Shown here one piece after another: positions 33,631 to 44,310 of a stretch of DNA of 64,000 nucleotides. The stretch is from Xanthoparmelia taractica (lineage: Eukaryota; Ascomycota; Lecanoromycetes; Lecanorales; Parmeliaceae), in the NCBI GenBank assembly GCA_033085395.1, contig JANQBS010000081.1, positions 62,001 through 126,000 of the forward strand, read 5' to 3'. Positions within the stretch are counted from its first letter, which is position 1; every line of letters begins with the position of its first letter. The notes below the pieces were generated by a model. It searched no databases. It saw only the letters and a list, made by a program, of their open reading frames with translations, and had not been told where the DNA came from. The position numbers and the translations under genes were made by a program.

Positions 33631-33903
33631 TTTGTGAGTCATCTAGACGTATGTTTATGGCCGTAGCTGTGATATGTTGCGAAAACTTGCTCACACCACC
33701 TTCATGTTTGATGGGATAACGCATGGATGCGAATGCGCGCACACATATATTCAGTTGCATTTTCCATCTACTGGTTGTGGACATTTTGCAATCCGAAACG
33801 AGTATTCGCAAACACTAGCGCGGTTTCGCAGACCGCGCGCTTCACCTTCGCAACTTTAATTGTTCCCTTATAAATAATTTGACTTATATCCTCCATAGGT
33901 CCA

Positions 33904-35465
33904 ATGCCTTTAGCCAAAGCTTCAGTGCCTCACAATCGAAAGCGACAACTAAGTGAAGCAGAGCCCGGGACTGATTACCCACCGCCGCCCACTGCTAAAC
34001 GACAAAAGTTCGAAGTTAGCCAACGACACCAAACACCACCCAGTTCATTTTGGGACAACCTATCACGGCAGTGGCTCACTCGCCGCGCTCTTCGAGAGTT
34101 CGACCGAAGGACTGTCTGGCCTACTGTCCCAGTACCACCTTCTCGAACTGGCAAGAAAAATATCAACCTTGCAAAGCTTAAACGCTTTGCCAGACACGGC
34201 GGACCAAGTCTTAGTGACCTTCGAGACGTGAGTTCGATATAGTTCCCCTTTGAGTAGCCATTCTGATAAAAACCTAGTACCCAGACCTCGATCCATCAGC
34301 TTCTTCTCATCCAACGATGGGCTCAAGTAAATCAGACTCCAAAAAACAAGCCAAAACCGGAAGCAAATCGGGTACATCCTTCTCAACCAGAAGAACATCT
34401 GCTTACGACCCGGCCTTTGAACAACATCTCCATGACCATGGCATCTACAAGAACAATCGTGCGCAAAAACCAAGCAATTTGGCAGAAATTAATGAAAGAC
34501 TTGCACAGCTAAGGCCGTCTCTTTCCTCTTCGCAGTTCACCGAGGCCGCATTTGAAGCCTTCCGACAGACCAATGAAGATGCACTGAGTGAAAATACAGT
34601 GATGAGCAAGGCATTCCCGTTGATTACCGGCACAGCCAATATTCCTTCGCAGGAGAACCTCCGGTTTACAAACCTCAAAGACCTGACCGATGGCTCCATC
34701 ACCCAGGCTCAGCCGGACTTCTACGACGGGGTCCGCCCAGGAGAGCTGAACAAACAAATCCGAGAAGAATTAGGGCCTTATATTACGCCATCGACAAATA
34801 CAGCCGCACCATGCTTGCCTAACTTCTTTGTGGAGGGCAAAGGTCCCAAAGGGCTTACAGACGTATGCAAGAACCAAGCAGTGTATGACGGAGCTTTAGG
34901 TGCGCGGGGGATACACGAACTTCGATCATACGTCGGTCAGGGGACGCTGTTCGACAATAACGCCTATACAATCACATCTACCTATCACCCTAGTGGCCTT
35001 CTCACCATGTACACAACCCATCCTACTGCGTCCGAAAGTCCTACAAATCCTATCGAATACCGTGTGACCCAGCTTAGGTCGTTCGCTATGACCGATGCTC
35101 CGGACACCTTCCGACAAGGGGCTAGCGCTTTCAGAAATGCTAGAGATTGGGCGGAAGAGAAACGGAAAGAGCTCATAGCTGCGGCGAACGGCAAGGTGCC
35201 AGATACGGAACATTTAGATTTGGTTCCATCTGCGCAGAGCTTGGTGTCACTATCTTCGAACGTGGCCACTCACCTAGAATCGGAAACATCAGCTGATGAG
35301 CCATCCTTGGGCACCGATGTATGTGCTAGCTCAACGCAGAGAACTCTACGTAGAGCTCGACCGAATGGTCTTGCCATTGCTCCGTCAAAGCGACAGTCGA
35401 AGAAGTCTGCTTGTGGAGTCATTAAAAGGTCTCAGAAAAGCTCAAGAAGAGCACAGGTTATCTGA
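33904..35465 (+). CDS. DUF7924-like fungal protein, possible PD-(D/E)XK nuclease fold
   Basis: Two exons (33904-34227 and 34278-35465) encode 503 residues. The N terminus is basic and proline-rich (KRQLSEAEPGTDYPPPPTAKRQK, here a likely nuclear signal). The central block QAQPDFYDGVRPGELNKQIR, then ITPSTNTAAPCLPNFFVEGKG, then QAVYDGALGARGIHEL and NAYTITSTYHPSGLLTMYTT, matches, from memory, a domain common in ascomycete proteins of unknown function (DUF7924). PDF followed by NFFVEGKG resembles the D...ExK layout of restriction-like nucleases, but no catalytic activity can be claimed. The C terminus is Lys/Arg-rich. Such genes are often multicopy and patchily distributed, which fits this accessory stretch. 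Confidence 0.65.
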
Positions 35466-36087
35466 GAGATCAAAAGCAATCTTTAGCGGGTCAAGGCAAT
35501 TTCACGCTTCATGTTCATGCTTGTAGCATATTGATTTGTTACATTGCCGCAGAGGCATGAGTTAAATCAACTCATTCACTGGTGTAAATAAACTCTTCAC
35601 CTAGGAGCAGATTTATTGCTGCACCAATGCTGCTCAGCGGCTTCTATGATGACTCCGGAGCTTCGATTTTAACGGCTTGATGAAGGTACAAGGAGTCTTC
35701 GACAAAGTGATGCGTTTGAGTAGGTCATTATTCGACTTTCATTCAGGCATCGGTGACTAGCCAGCCCATATCCATGTTGACCTTTCAATCTGCTCCTCGC
35801 AGCAAACCAAATCCCCACGCTTGAACAAGCTTACTAGTAGAGAATACTATCAACACAAAGCTCATTCAGGAAGGGAAGGCTCGCTCCTATCTTTAGCATG
35901 CGTTGTCAGATAGACTTTGCCATTAATGAGAGCGGCGATTCGAGTTCTGTAGCTGATGAGGATACAAGTAGACCGATGTGCCTTTGATACATCTCTCCAC
36001 TATCGCTCTATATAATGATAACAGCTTCAACTTCTTACATGGCCTCTACCTTCGGGTGGCGAGTCGTACTTTCGCGCTCCTTTGTAT
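35466..36087. other. No intact gene; possible decayed sequence
   Basis: Minus-strand reading near 35880-35960 gives RTRIAALINGKVYLTTHAKD, which could be the continuation of the broken frame to its right. No start or complete frame. Confidence 0.35.
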
Positions 36088-36467
36088 CTAAGCGCACCAT
36101 CTTGAATAAAGAAAGCCTAGTCTGTGACAACGCCTGGTGAGGCCTGTACGTGTGAGATACGCCTCCCAGCTTTGCCTTGTCCATCTGCGAGGTACAGTTT
36201 CCAACCACTGCTCTTCACCTGGTGGCAACTTTGATACACCAATAACGTCTCCCAGTTGATGAGTTTGTAAGAACGTCCCCAGCTCTTCTAGGAATCTTTC
36301 CCCTGACACAGCCACTCTAGGTCCTTCCTTTCATCGAGCGCCTTAAAATCACGAGCAGCGTTCATGTAGAATGAACAAGGACTGAGAGCCTTGTGATAAC
36401 ACAAATGCTCAAGCAGCTCCATCCAGCAGGTCACCCTTTCAGCAGGGCCGGGATTCGTCCGCACCAT
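36088..36467 (-). pseudogene. Frameshifted hypothetical gene fragment
   Basis: From the ATG at 36467 one frame reads MVRTNPGPAERVTCWMELLE, then FYMNAARDFKALDERKDLEW, and stops at a TAG near 36287-36289. The +1 frame takes over seamlessly as GERFLEELGTFLQTHQLGDV and IGVSKLPPGEEQWLETVPRR, to the stop at 36088. The switch lies within about 25 bp, too little for an intron, so a single indel is the simplest reading. The family is one of many fungal proteins of unknown function; I cannot name it. Confidence 0.5.
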
Positions 36468-37410
36468 GACACTACCCGCCCGGTACTGCGCTAGCGAAGG
36501 AGAGATGCGCTAAACTCGAAGTGCACTCGGTATTTGACCAGGATTTCCCCAATTGCCTGCAAGAACTCTGGGAGGATATGGTGGAGCTGGACATCGAATT
36601 ATCTAACGCCATAATTGGCCACGGTGAGGAAGCTCCAGCCGAGCATAGCTATGTCGTAGGAATTTTAAGGTGGGCAAAGATTCGATGAGTGCAAAATAAC
36701 AAGTAAAGAAGAGAAAGATGTGAGCCCCACCAAAGCTCGGGTGGCATCGTATTTTGTGTCACAATGGCGAGTTGTTGGAATGTCCATATATCAATGATGC
36801 CAAAGATCGACCTACAGACCAACCTTGTAATGGAGTAAAGAAATATCTCCTCGCATCACTACAACGCTGCACAACAAAGAGAGACATTTGAAATTTTGAC
36901 TTCACCTCCAAACCAACCACGGAAATTTGAGTACCAATCGATCGACAGAGGCCAGAATACTTCGACAATGAGTAGGCAATATAATGTAGAACGCCACCAG
37001 CGGTCAGCGCCGTCCCTGACTCAAAGTATCTTGTGTTCTATGACGAGAGAAATAGAAGACACTGCTAAACGTGGACGGACCGCTGTTATTGTTTAGACAT
37101 AATTAGTCCTGCTTAGATTTTCAAGGCCCTGGTGATGCGTTTTGCTTGCGATTCACAACCCGAAGCGAGGATTATCTCCGAGGATGACAGAAAATAGAGT
37201 ACTTTGATTAGCGTTGCCCGAATCCTCATCTCTCTAGGGACTCAAGACATACCGAGCCGAGCGAGCTCGGTCTACTCTTCAAATGCTTCAAAGCTGTATA
37301 TATCTGTTGAGCTTAGAAACTTGGTTGTTCCAATCCTGTTTTGTAAAAGCGCGGCCGGTATCCGACGCGCTAACAGCCGATTGAGATTTCGCGGCTTTGT
37401 CTGATGCATC
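36468..37410. other. No gene supported
   Basis: Upstream of the dehydrogenase gene. A plus-strand frame near 36540-36690 reads LQELWEDMVELDIELSNAII and could be another fragment, but it has neither start nor partner exon. Confidence 0.4.
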
Positions 37411-38654
37411 ATGACCGCAGCAGCGAAGTATCCCCTACCGGTCCGTCAATCTCCACCTATCAACACCAATGCTGTGCCAGATGAGACCTGGGTTGGAGGT
37501 AAGACCATTATTATCACAGGAGGTGCCTCTGGATTGGGGGAAGGATTCTTTCGAAGATGGGCCGGGGATGGCGCGACCGTGGTGATTGGCGATATCAGCA
37601 TTCAAAAAGGAGACCAGCTTGTTCGTGAAGCGAAAAATGAGACAGGGAATCCAAACCTGCATTTTTTCCATTGCGATGTCACGGATTGGCAGTCTCAAGT
37701 CCAATTTTTCAAGGATGCAGTCAACGTGAGCCCTCATGGCGGCATTGATACCGTAGTAGCAAATGCCGGGATTGTTGATCCTGCTCCTACCATCGAAACA
37801 CCTAGAGGCCTCGACACCCCCGACCCACCACCTCCAAATTTGGCAGTCCTGGATGTGAACCTCAAAGGTGTGCTCTACACTAGCCATTTAGCACTTTTCT
37901 ACCTCGCACAAAACCCTCAATCAGCGCCAGCGGACCCGAATTGTGACCCTACCAAAACCTTTCGCGACCGCCATCTCTTGCTGATGAGTTCCATGGCTGG
38001 AATCGCGCCGATACCAACTCAAACATTGTACGCAACATCGAAGCATGCCGTCGTGGGCTTGTACAGGAACCTCCGTTGTTCGTCATTTGTTCACGGTGTC
38101 CGCACTAATTTGATCTGTCCGTACTTCATGTATGTACATTCCAGGATTCTTATCCCTAATCGACGCTGGACCTAGGGCTGTAAGAACCGCTTGGGGTCAA
38201 CGGGTCCTTCCGTCTTCCAGTGATACTGTATTTCTCACGTTGTTGCCTTAAAGGAGCAATGCTGACGTGGAATTGCCTAAGGGACACGCCTATGATGTCA
38301 ACATTAGGAAGAACTATTCTAGCTGGTGGCTCTTTGGGAAAGGCTGAGGACGTTGTTGAGGCTGCAACGCGTTTCGTAGCTGATCCACGCGTGGTAGGGC
38401 GAGCGGTGGCAGTTGGACCGAAGCTGAAGGTGGAGCAGGATATGGATGGTCAGTGGAGCCTGATAGAGGGTAAACGCAATACGGGGGAAGAGAAAGCAAT
38501 CTGGGAGATTTATGCGCACGATTTCGAAGACACTGAAGTATTCATGCGTAGGATTCTCGGGATCTTGAATCGAGCTGTGGAGATAAAAGGTTGGACCGGT
38601 TGGCTGCAAGACGTGTTTGCGGCTTTCAAGCATGGTATGGGATGGTCATCATGA
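37411..38654 (+). CDS. Short-chain dehydrogenase/reductase (15-PGDH-like)
   Basis: Two exons (37411-38129 and 38282-38654) encode 363 residues; the intron is 152 bp. The join reads LICPYFMDTPMMSTLGRTIL, which restores the usual ICPYF(I)DTP of this fungal SDR group. Classical SDR motifs are present: TGGASGLGEGFFRRWA (cofactor loop), CDVTDW, VVANAGIVD, DVNLKGVLYTSHLAL, MSSMAGIAPIPTQTLYATSKHAVVG with Ser, Tyr and Lys of the active site. An acidic residue after the second strand (IGDISIQ) suggests NAD preference. The C-terminal ~60 residues form an extra helical extension. The substrate is unknown. No partner biosynthetic genes are adjacent. Confidence 0.88.
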
Positions 38655-39171
38655 GCATTTTTCTTAGAAACTTTGCACAACTCTGAAGCATCGCATCGGG
38701 ACTGGATCGCTGGCTTGATTGACTAATTTGGAAAAACTCCTCAAAGGACTTCTGACTTTATATGAGTGGTCCTTTCCTAGGCCTGCGTCTGCAGTATCTT
38801 GACTATGGGAAGGACTATTCGGTTGTTTGAGAACGTGAAAGGAAACAACGAGCGATCTTGCTCCAACGCATCCTCTCCGAGCGTAGGAAGCCTCGACAAG
38901 AACTACCTGAAGATACTTTTGATATCCGTTATATGCAAGTGCTCCTCTTGAGCGAAGTAAGCAATAATTGCATGTATCATCGTGTCTTTGGCGGCCTTCG
39001 GGCTTCCCTTCAGCGTGTCAACACCCAGATTCCCATCATGCCTTTTGAGTCTCACTGTCCCGGCGTTTAAACGTGAATGTTCTTCGCGCTTATTTTAGAA
39101 TCGAGCTTCTTTCAATCAAGTATACACAGTACGTTAAAAGATCGCATTGGGATCTCCTTGCAGCAGTGACC
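38655..39171. other. Intergenic, no gene seen
   Basis: 3' flank of the dehydrogenase and promoter of the esterase-like gene. No supported feature. Confidence 0.5.
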
Positions 39172-40732
39172 ATGTTTCATCACAACTACAAGTATGAGTC
39201 TGTTCCGACAACACCTGCAGGCAGGCACCATACATGGTCACCAACCTCCAGGACAAGCACTTGCACTTTGACAAAAAGGAAGACAGCTCTGATAGCAGTT
39301 GGGGCGCTAGTCTTCTTATTCCTGCACAGCCTGCTTTTTCCGTATGCTGGTCATCGTGTATGTGTTCATACGCAAGCTGAGTGAGCTTCATTAATGACGA
39401 GTCTTTACAGTCACGCCGTCCAGATTATCTGACAAATCCGGTCACGTATAATGCCACTTTCGTCCCCCATACCGCTTTCCAATCCCCCGAAGCACTACCG
39501 CATCGCTACTCTGACACGATTGACACGTTTTTATCCTACAAGTACCGCAACACCTGCAATATCTCGTCATTGGACCTCCATGCGCCATTCGCTCCCTTAT
39601 GCCCAGACCGCGAGTCCATGGTAACGGCGATGTCTTCTGGAGGTCGCATTGGCAATGATGCACCGTACATGCCTCGAGGCTGTGACATGCGCTGGTTTTC
39701 AACCGAGGAAATCTGTGAGATCCTGGCCCGGTTCGAGAAGGTCATCATTGTTGGGGACAGCATGATGCGTCACGTCATTGGAAGTATCAATGTGATGATC
39801 AGAAAAGATCTTGGCTACGGTGCTGTGACTGACTGGAACTTCTCACCTGAAGAAAGGTAACAGCCCAAGGCCCAAGCATGACATTTGCAAGCTGCAGAAT
39901 TGGTAGCATTCTGACGAAACTGTCATCTAGAAAAGACTGTTTCTGCAACTACCAATTCAACGTCAAAGCCTGCTCCATCCAGGGGATTTTCAAGACGGCT
40001 GACGTTGTTAAAAACGATCCAGATAGCGTTGCGTGCCCCATCAATTCCATCGATGTCATGAGTAAGCGCATTCTCAACTCTTTCTCACGGTTCACTCCTG
40101 ATCGAAAGTCCCAGTCGAACAGATGATTCGATTCCCAATCGCGTCCGAGGAACTAGACCGCTTTCGCTCTCTCCTTCCTACCACCAAGCCCTCTAGGCCC
40201 TACGCCTTCGTCTTCGGCCATGGACTGTGGAACGACCTCGACCTACAGGCCACCCTAGATTGGCTGGATACGATCCTTGACACAACGCTAAGCCAAGCCC
40301 CTTGGCTATCTCCTTCATCATCTCTGTCCACATCAGGATCTTCGACGAGCTATGAGCGGAAAGAGGAGACAGGCTTCTGGCCAAGGCTATTTCTGACACC
40401 CAACGCCCCCGGGAAAGACAAGCCAGATGAGTGGATTATCACTCAAGGAAACAAAGCAATTATGATTTTTGAGGAGTCTGTGGGGATCGAGGTTCGGAGG
40501 AGAGGGCTGGAGCATTTGGGGACGTGGAATGCAACTGTGCAGAGCAACAAGTTTGATGGGGTGTAAGTATTCTTCCTTGGGGCTGGCATTAAGGTTGCCG
40601 GCCGTAGGAGTGGGACGTTTATTCTATGGCTGACTTGGTGGGATACGCAGGCACGTTGATTTGAGAGGAAACCTGGTTAAGGCTATGATGGTGATGAACT
40701 GGTTGAACATGCTGGAGGTAGAAAAGTTCTAA
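39172..40732 (+). CDS. Type II membrane protein with GDS/PC-esterase-like domain
   Basis: Five exons (39172-39357, 39411-39856, 39931-40061, 40115-40562, 40651-40732) encode 430 residues. A short cytosolic N terminus with RTSTCTLTKRKT precedes one transmembrane anchor (ALIAVGALVFLFLHSLLFPYA), so the rest faces the lumen. The ordered features resemble fungal PC-esterase/Cas1-like O-acetyltransferases: MPRGCDMRWFSTEEICEILA, VIIVGDSMMRHVIGSINVM (GDS nucleophile block), KDCFCNYQFNVKAC, YAFVFGHGLWNDLD, and a last segment VHVDLRGNLVKAMMVMNWLN. Family members acetylate glycans or act on them in the Golgi; the exact reaction is not inferable. Exon 4 uses the CAG at 40112-40114 and not the later one at 40120-40122, which would shift the frame. 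Confidence 0.8.
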
Positions 40733-40999
40733 TTGCGAGACGTCACGTTGGGTCTTCCTGCGGGCTAGTACGATTTGAGACGACCGAGTGATTGTTGATG
40801 CTTTGAGATCAACGATAAGCAGCCTTGCGTGAAAGTCATGTTTGAACAACGACAGGTAGATCGAGCCGGGCATACTTTTCGGATACTTTCCTTATTTGTG
40901 ATAGGCTTATGCAAGTTATTGGTCGCTTGAGTGGGTATATCTATCCATTAAGAGTGTTCACCGGATATTGTAGGCCGGGACACCACTCACCCCGGTTGC

Positions 41000-42208
41000 T
41001 CATTCTCCATCAAGACCCCTCTCCAGACCACCTCTGTTCCTCTTGATTCTCTCCCCAATATCCATCTCGCCAGCCCTGCGATTCAACCCGTTGACGAAGT
41101 CTCCTCTTCCACCATATCTTCCCGACCTATCCCTCGCTTTTTGTTCCGCTTCTCGCTCTACACGCTCGCGTTCATTAATAGCGGCAAGTCGGTTGGAACG
41201 TACAGCATCCAGGTCATTGGCGTCAGCCTGCATTGCGGCTAACCTAGCAGACTTGTCGACAACCTGATTTCTGTCTTTGTTTCTGGGTTGTGCTTCGGGG
41301 GAGGAAGTATTCCGACGCGGCGGAGGGCGATGAGAGGGAAAGCTCTTGCTGTGAGTGAGGTGGTGGCCGTTTGTTTGCCGGCGGGGTGGTGATCGAGAAC
41401 GGCGATGATAGTAAGGAGAGGGAGACCTGCTTCTTCGTGGGGTATACGGAGAGGGTGATCTTCGATGGCGTGGCGGCGTTGAAGACCTGGAGTACGTTGA
41501 GGACTCTGACCGTCGACGAATGTCATGGTAGCTTCTCCGATGGTACCTATCTTCCTCATCGTATTTTCGGCGCTTCCGACTACTCCTCTCTTCCTCATCT
41601 GTCCGCCTACGCTTAGAGCTGTGATGGTGGTCGTCATCTCTGTCGTAGTGATGATGGTGCCTGTGCTTGCGTCGTCGCTCCTTTTCCTTGGGCTTAACAT
41701 CATGCCCGGCCTCTTTGAGCAGACGTCTTCGGCTCACAGGATCGTTCATCAAGGCCTCATACGCGGCTTGCTCCCTCTGCTTGATCGCCAGCATCGGATC
41801 CTCCCGTATCTTAGCAGCCGTATCTCTGACAGTATTCGCGTTCTGCAGTGCCATAAATGAATCCTCTGTAGAGGCTTTCTCTAGCTTCTTATTCTCCGTA
41901 CCCTTGATCAGCCCATCGATCCTCCTCTTTCCTAATAGATACCCCTCCATCTCCTCCGTGGTTCCAGTCTGGCCAGCTGAGGGTCCAGAGTACATCCACT
42001 CCACGCGCTGGGCTCTCTTGGTACCGCCTGCTGCCTCTTGCATTTCCTGGATTTCCTGGATATTCCGCTCCTCTTGGCGCTCCTTCATCATCTGATCTAT
42101 GCGTTTGCGCTCGTCGAGCGCCTTTTTTTCTTCTTCCCATACCCGCCGCTGGTTGCTCATCAAAACTGGATGCCATGACTTTTTCAGATTGAGATCTCCG
42201 CCTCCCAT
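41000..42208 (-). CDS. CWC25: Pre-mRNA splicing factor Cwc25
   Basis: A single exon encodes 402 residues. Cwc25 joins the spliceosome after Prp2 and promotes the first transesterification. The N terminus MGGGDLNLKKSWHPVLMSNQ and the following VWEEEKKALDERKRIDQMMK, then RVEWMYSGPSAGQTGTTEEM, form the conserved CIR-like block that sits at the branch helix. The lower-complexity remainder is typical: a His/Lys-rich stretch (RRRKHRHHHHYDRDDDHHH), RS-rich repeats (SYHDIRRRSESSTYSRSSTP) and a C-terminal helix RLAAINERERVEREAEQKAR. It is divergent from CSN2. Confidence 0.95.
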   Translation of the reverse strand: MGGGDLNLKKSWHPVLMSNQRRVWEEEKKALDERKRIDQMMKERQEERNIQEIQEMQEAAGGTKRAQRVEWMYSGPSAGQTGTTEEMEGYLLGKRRIDGLIKGTENKKLEKASTEDSFMALQNANTVRDTAAKIREDPMLAIKQREQAAYEALMNDPVSRRRLLKEAGHDVKPKEKERRRKHRHHHHYDRDDDHHHSSKRRRTDEEERSSRKRRKYDEEDRYHRRSYHDIRRRSESSTYSRSSTPPRHRRSPSPYTPRRSRSPSPYYHRRSRSPPRRQTNGHHLTHSKSFPSHRPPPRRNTSSPEAQPRNKDRNQVVDKSARLAAMQADANDLDAVRSNRLAAINERERVEREAEQKARDRSGRYGGRGDFVNGLNRRAGEMDIGERIKRNRGGLERGLDGE

Positions 42209-42580
42209 ATTGGGTTCCTTCTTTTAGGCTGGAACAGCGAAGACCTGTCAAGGTATATCAGATAGGTCGCAGAATATCGGAATGTCTGAACCAAATGTGG
42301 GACAAATCTCTACGGAGTAAATCAGTGTTTGGTGAGTATGGGAGGGACGAGGCGTTGCCCGCCAGTGTTAATCTAATGCCAAGAGACTCAGCCTTACCCA
42401 TCTTATCGATTACAGTATGAAGTTCCAGGTAGCGTGCTAACAATGCTACTGAGCTTTCATTTCGACACCCTTTTTCCAATAGAATAGCAACCAATTTTAG
42501 AACCATTCGGAAACCCTCAAAACGGTTGGTTAGCGCAAAGCTCATTGCGGCAGAGGTGGACAGCCTCAACCACTCACACC

Positions 42581-44310
42581 ATGTCTGACGACGATGATTT
42601 TATGCAGGATTCTGATCAAGAGCAGTGAGTTGGTACGCGTTTTCTGCTTCACAAGTTTCCGCTCACAACTGCAGATACGACTTCGAGTATGAAGATGACG
42701 ATGAAGAGGAAGCGGGAGATGTTGGTATTGAGAACAAGTACTACAATGCCAAACAGATGAAGGTGGACAATCCAGAGGAGGCTGTTCAGGAGTTTTTGGG
42801 CATGCCGACTCTGGAAGACGAAAAAGGAGATTGGTCAGTACCAAGAAAAATAGGCCTTGGATTCTGCCACAGATACTGACACCTACTCTCCAAGGGGTTT
42901 CAAGGGTTTGAAGCAGGCTGTCAAACTCGAATACAAGCTTGGCAAATACGACAAGGTGCGCGATTCTATGACTAATTCAAAGCCTGGTGCTTATTGAAAT
43001 CCAGGCTATAGAGCACTATACCGAGCTCCTAACTTACGTCAAGTCTGCTGTCACCCGCAACTACTCGGAAAAGTCTATAAACAATATGCTAGACTTCATT
43101 GAGAAGGGTGCCGAAGATGAGAAAGCATACCACTGCATGGAAAAGTTCTACTCCCAAACTTTAGAATCATTTCAGAGCACGAATAATGAGAGATTATGGT
43201 TAAAGACCAACATCAAGCTCGCGCGGCTATGGTTGGACCGAAGAGAATATACACAGCTGGTGAAGTTAGTCAGGGAGCTACATCGTGCCTGTCAGAAAGA
43301 CGATGGAACGGATGATCCAAGCAAAGGAACCTATGCTTTGGAGATCTACGCCCTGGAGATCCAGATGTATGCCGAGACGAGGAACAACAAACGTCTCAAG
43401 GTAAGCATGATTAGCCTATGATCATTGGATATTGCTGACATCAATCCCACAGGCGTTGTATCAGCGAGCTCTGAAAGTCAGATCCGCAGTACCTCATCCT
43501 AAGATCATGGGTATCATTCGGGAATGTGGAGGAAAGATGCACATGAGCGAAGAAAATTGGAAGGAAGCACAGACCGACTTCTTTGAGTCATTCCGAAATT
43601 ACGACGAAGCTGGATCTCTACAAAGAATACAGGTCTTGAAGTACCTGGTGCTGACGACTATGCTTATGAAGTCGGACATTAACCCTTTCGAGTCCCAAGA
43701 GACAAAACCGTACAAGAACGATCCCCGAATATCCGCCATGACTGATTTGGTGGACGCCTATCAACAGAACGACATCCAGAGATACGAATCGATATTACAG
43801 AACAACAAGGATGTGTTAGCCGATCCTTTCATTGCCGAGAACATTGATGAGGTTACTCGAAGCTTGCGGACCACTGGAGTCCTCAAGTTGATTGCGCCCT
43901 ATACACGTTTCACGCTAGCTTTCATTGCCAAGCGGCTAAAGATATCCGTCTCCGAGGTGCAAGACATAGTGGGTTTCTTGATCCTTGACAAAAAGCTCGA
44001 AGGCAAGATCGATCAGGAGAAAGGCACCGTTGAGACGGACAACCGCAGCGATGTCAACCGGACGCATGCATTGCGGGAATGGACATCTGCAATTGGAGCG
44101 CTTTCCAAGACTGTTGTGGATGAAGGAGACGGCTTCAAAGCAGACGATTCTCAGTCATTAGGTGGATCTTCTATGGCCAGTCTGCTATCTACTGGACACC
44201 GTGGCGGCGGAGGCGGCGGTGGTGGACAAGGAGCTGCCGGCTTGGGCAAAGCTAAAGGGGTGAAGACGGGCGTGGGCTTTAGTGCGCGGGCATCTAGCAT
44301 ATTGAAATGA
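42581..44310 (+). CDS. CSN2: COP9 signalosome subunit 2
   Basis: Five exons (42581-42624, 42675-42833, 42895-42955, 43005-43400, 43453-44310) encode 505 residues. Csn2 is a PCI-domain scaffold of the COP9 signalosome, which deneddylates cullin-RING ligases. The acidic N terminus (MSDDDDFMQDSDQEQYDFEY) and ENKYYNAKQMK are diagnostic. TPR-like helices follow (YKLGKYDKAIEHYTELLTYV, MEKFYSQTLESF, LKVRSAVPHPKIMGIIRECG). The PCI/winged-helix part contains YTRFTLAFIAKRLKISVSEV, then FLILDKKLEGKIDQ. A Gly-rich low-complexity tail (GHRGGGGGGGGQGAAG) follows. The ATG lies 372 bp from the CWC25 start on the opposite strand. Confidence 0.96.

Noticed and set aside
42258..42569. A 103-codon minus-strand frame between CWC25 and CSN2
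   Set aside because: It occupies the shared promoter, has no motif, and would leave 12 bp to the CSN2 start.
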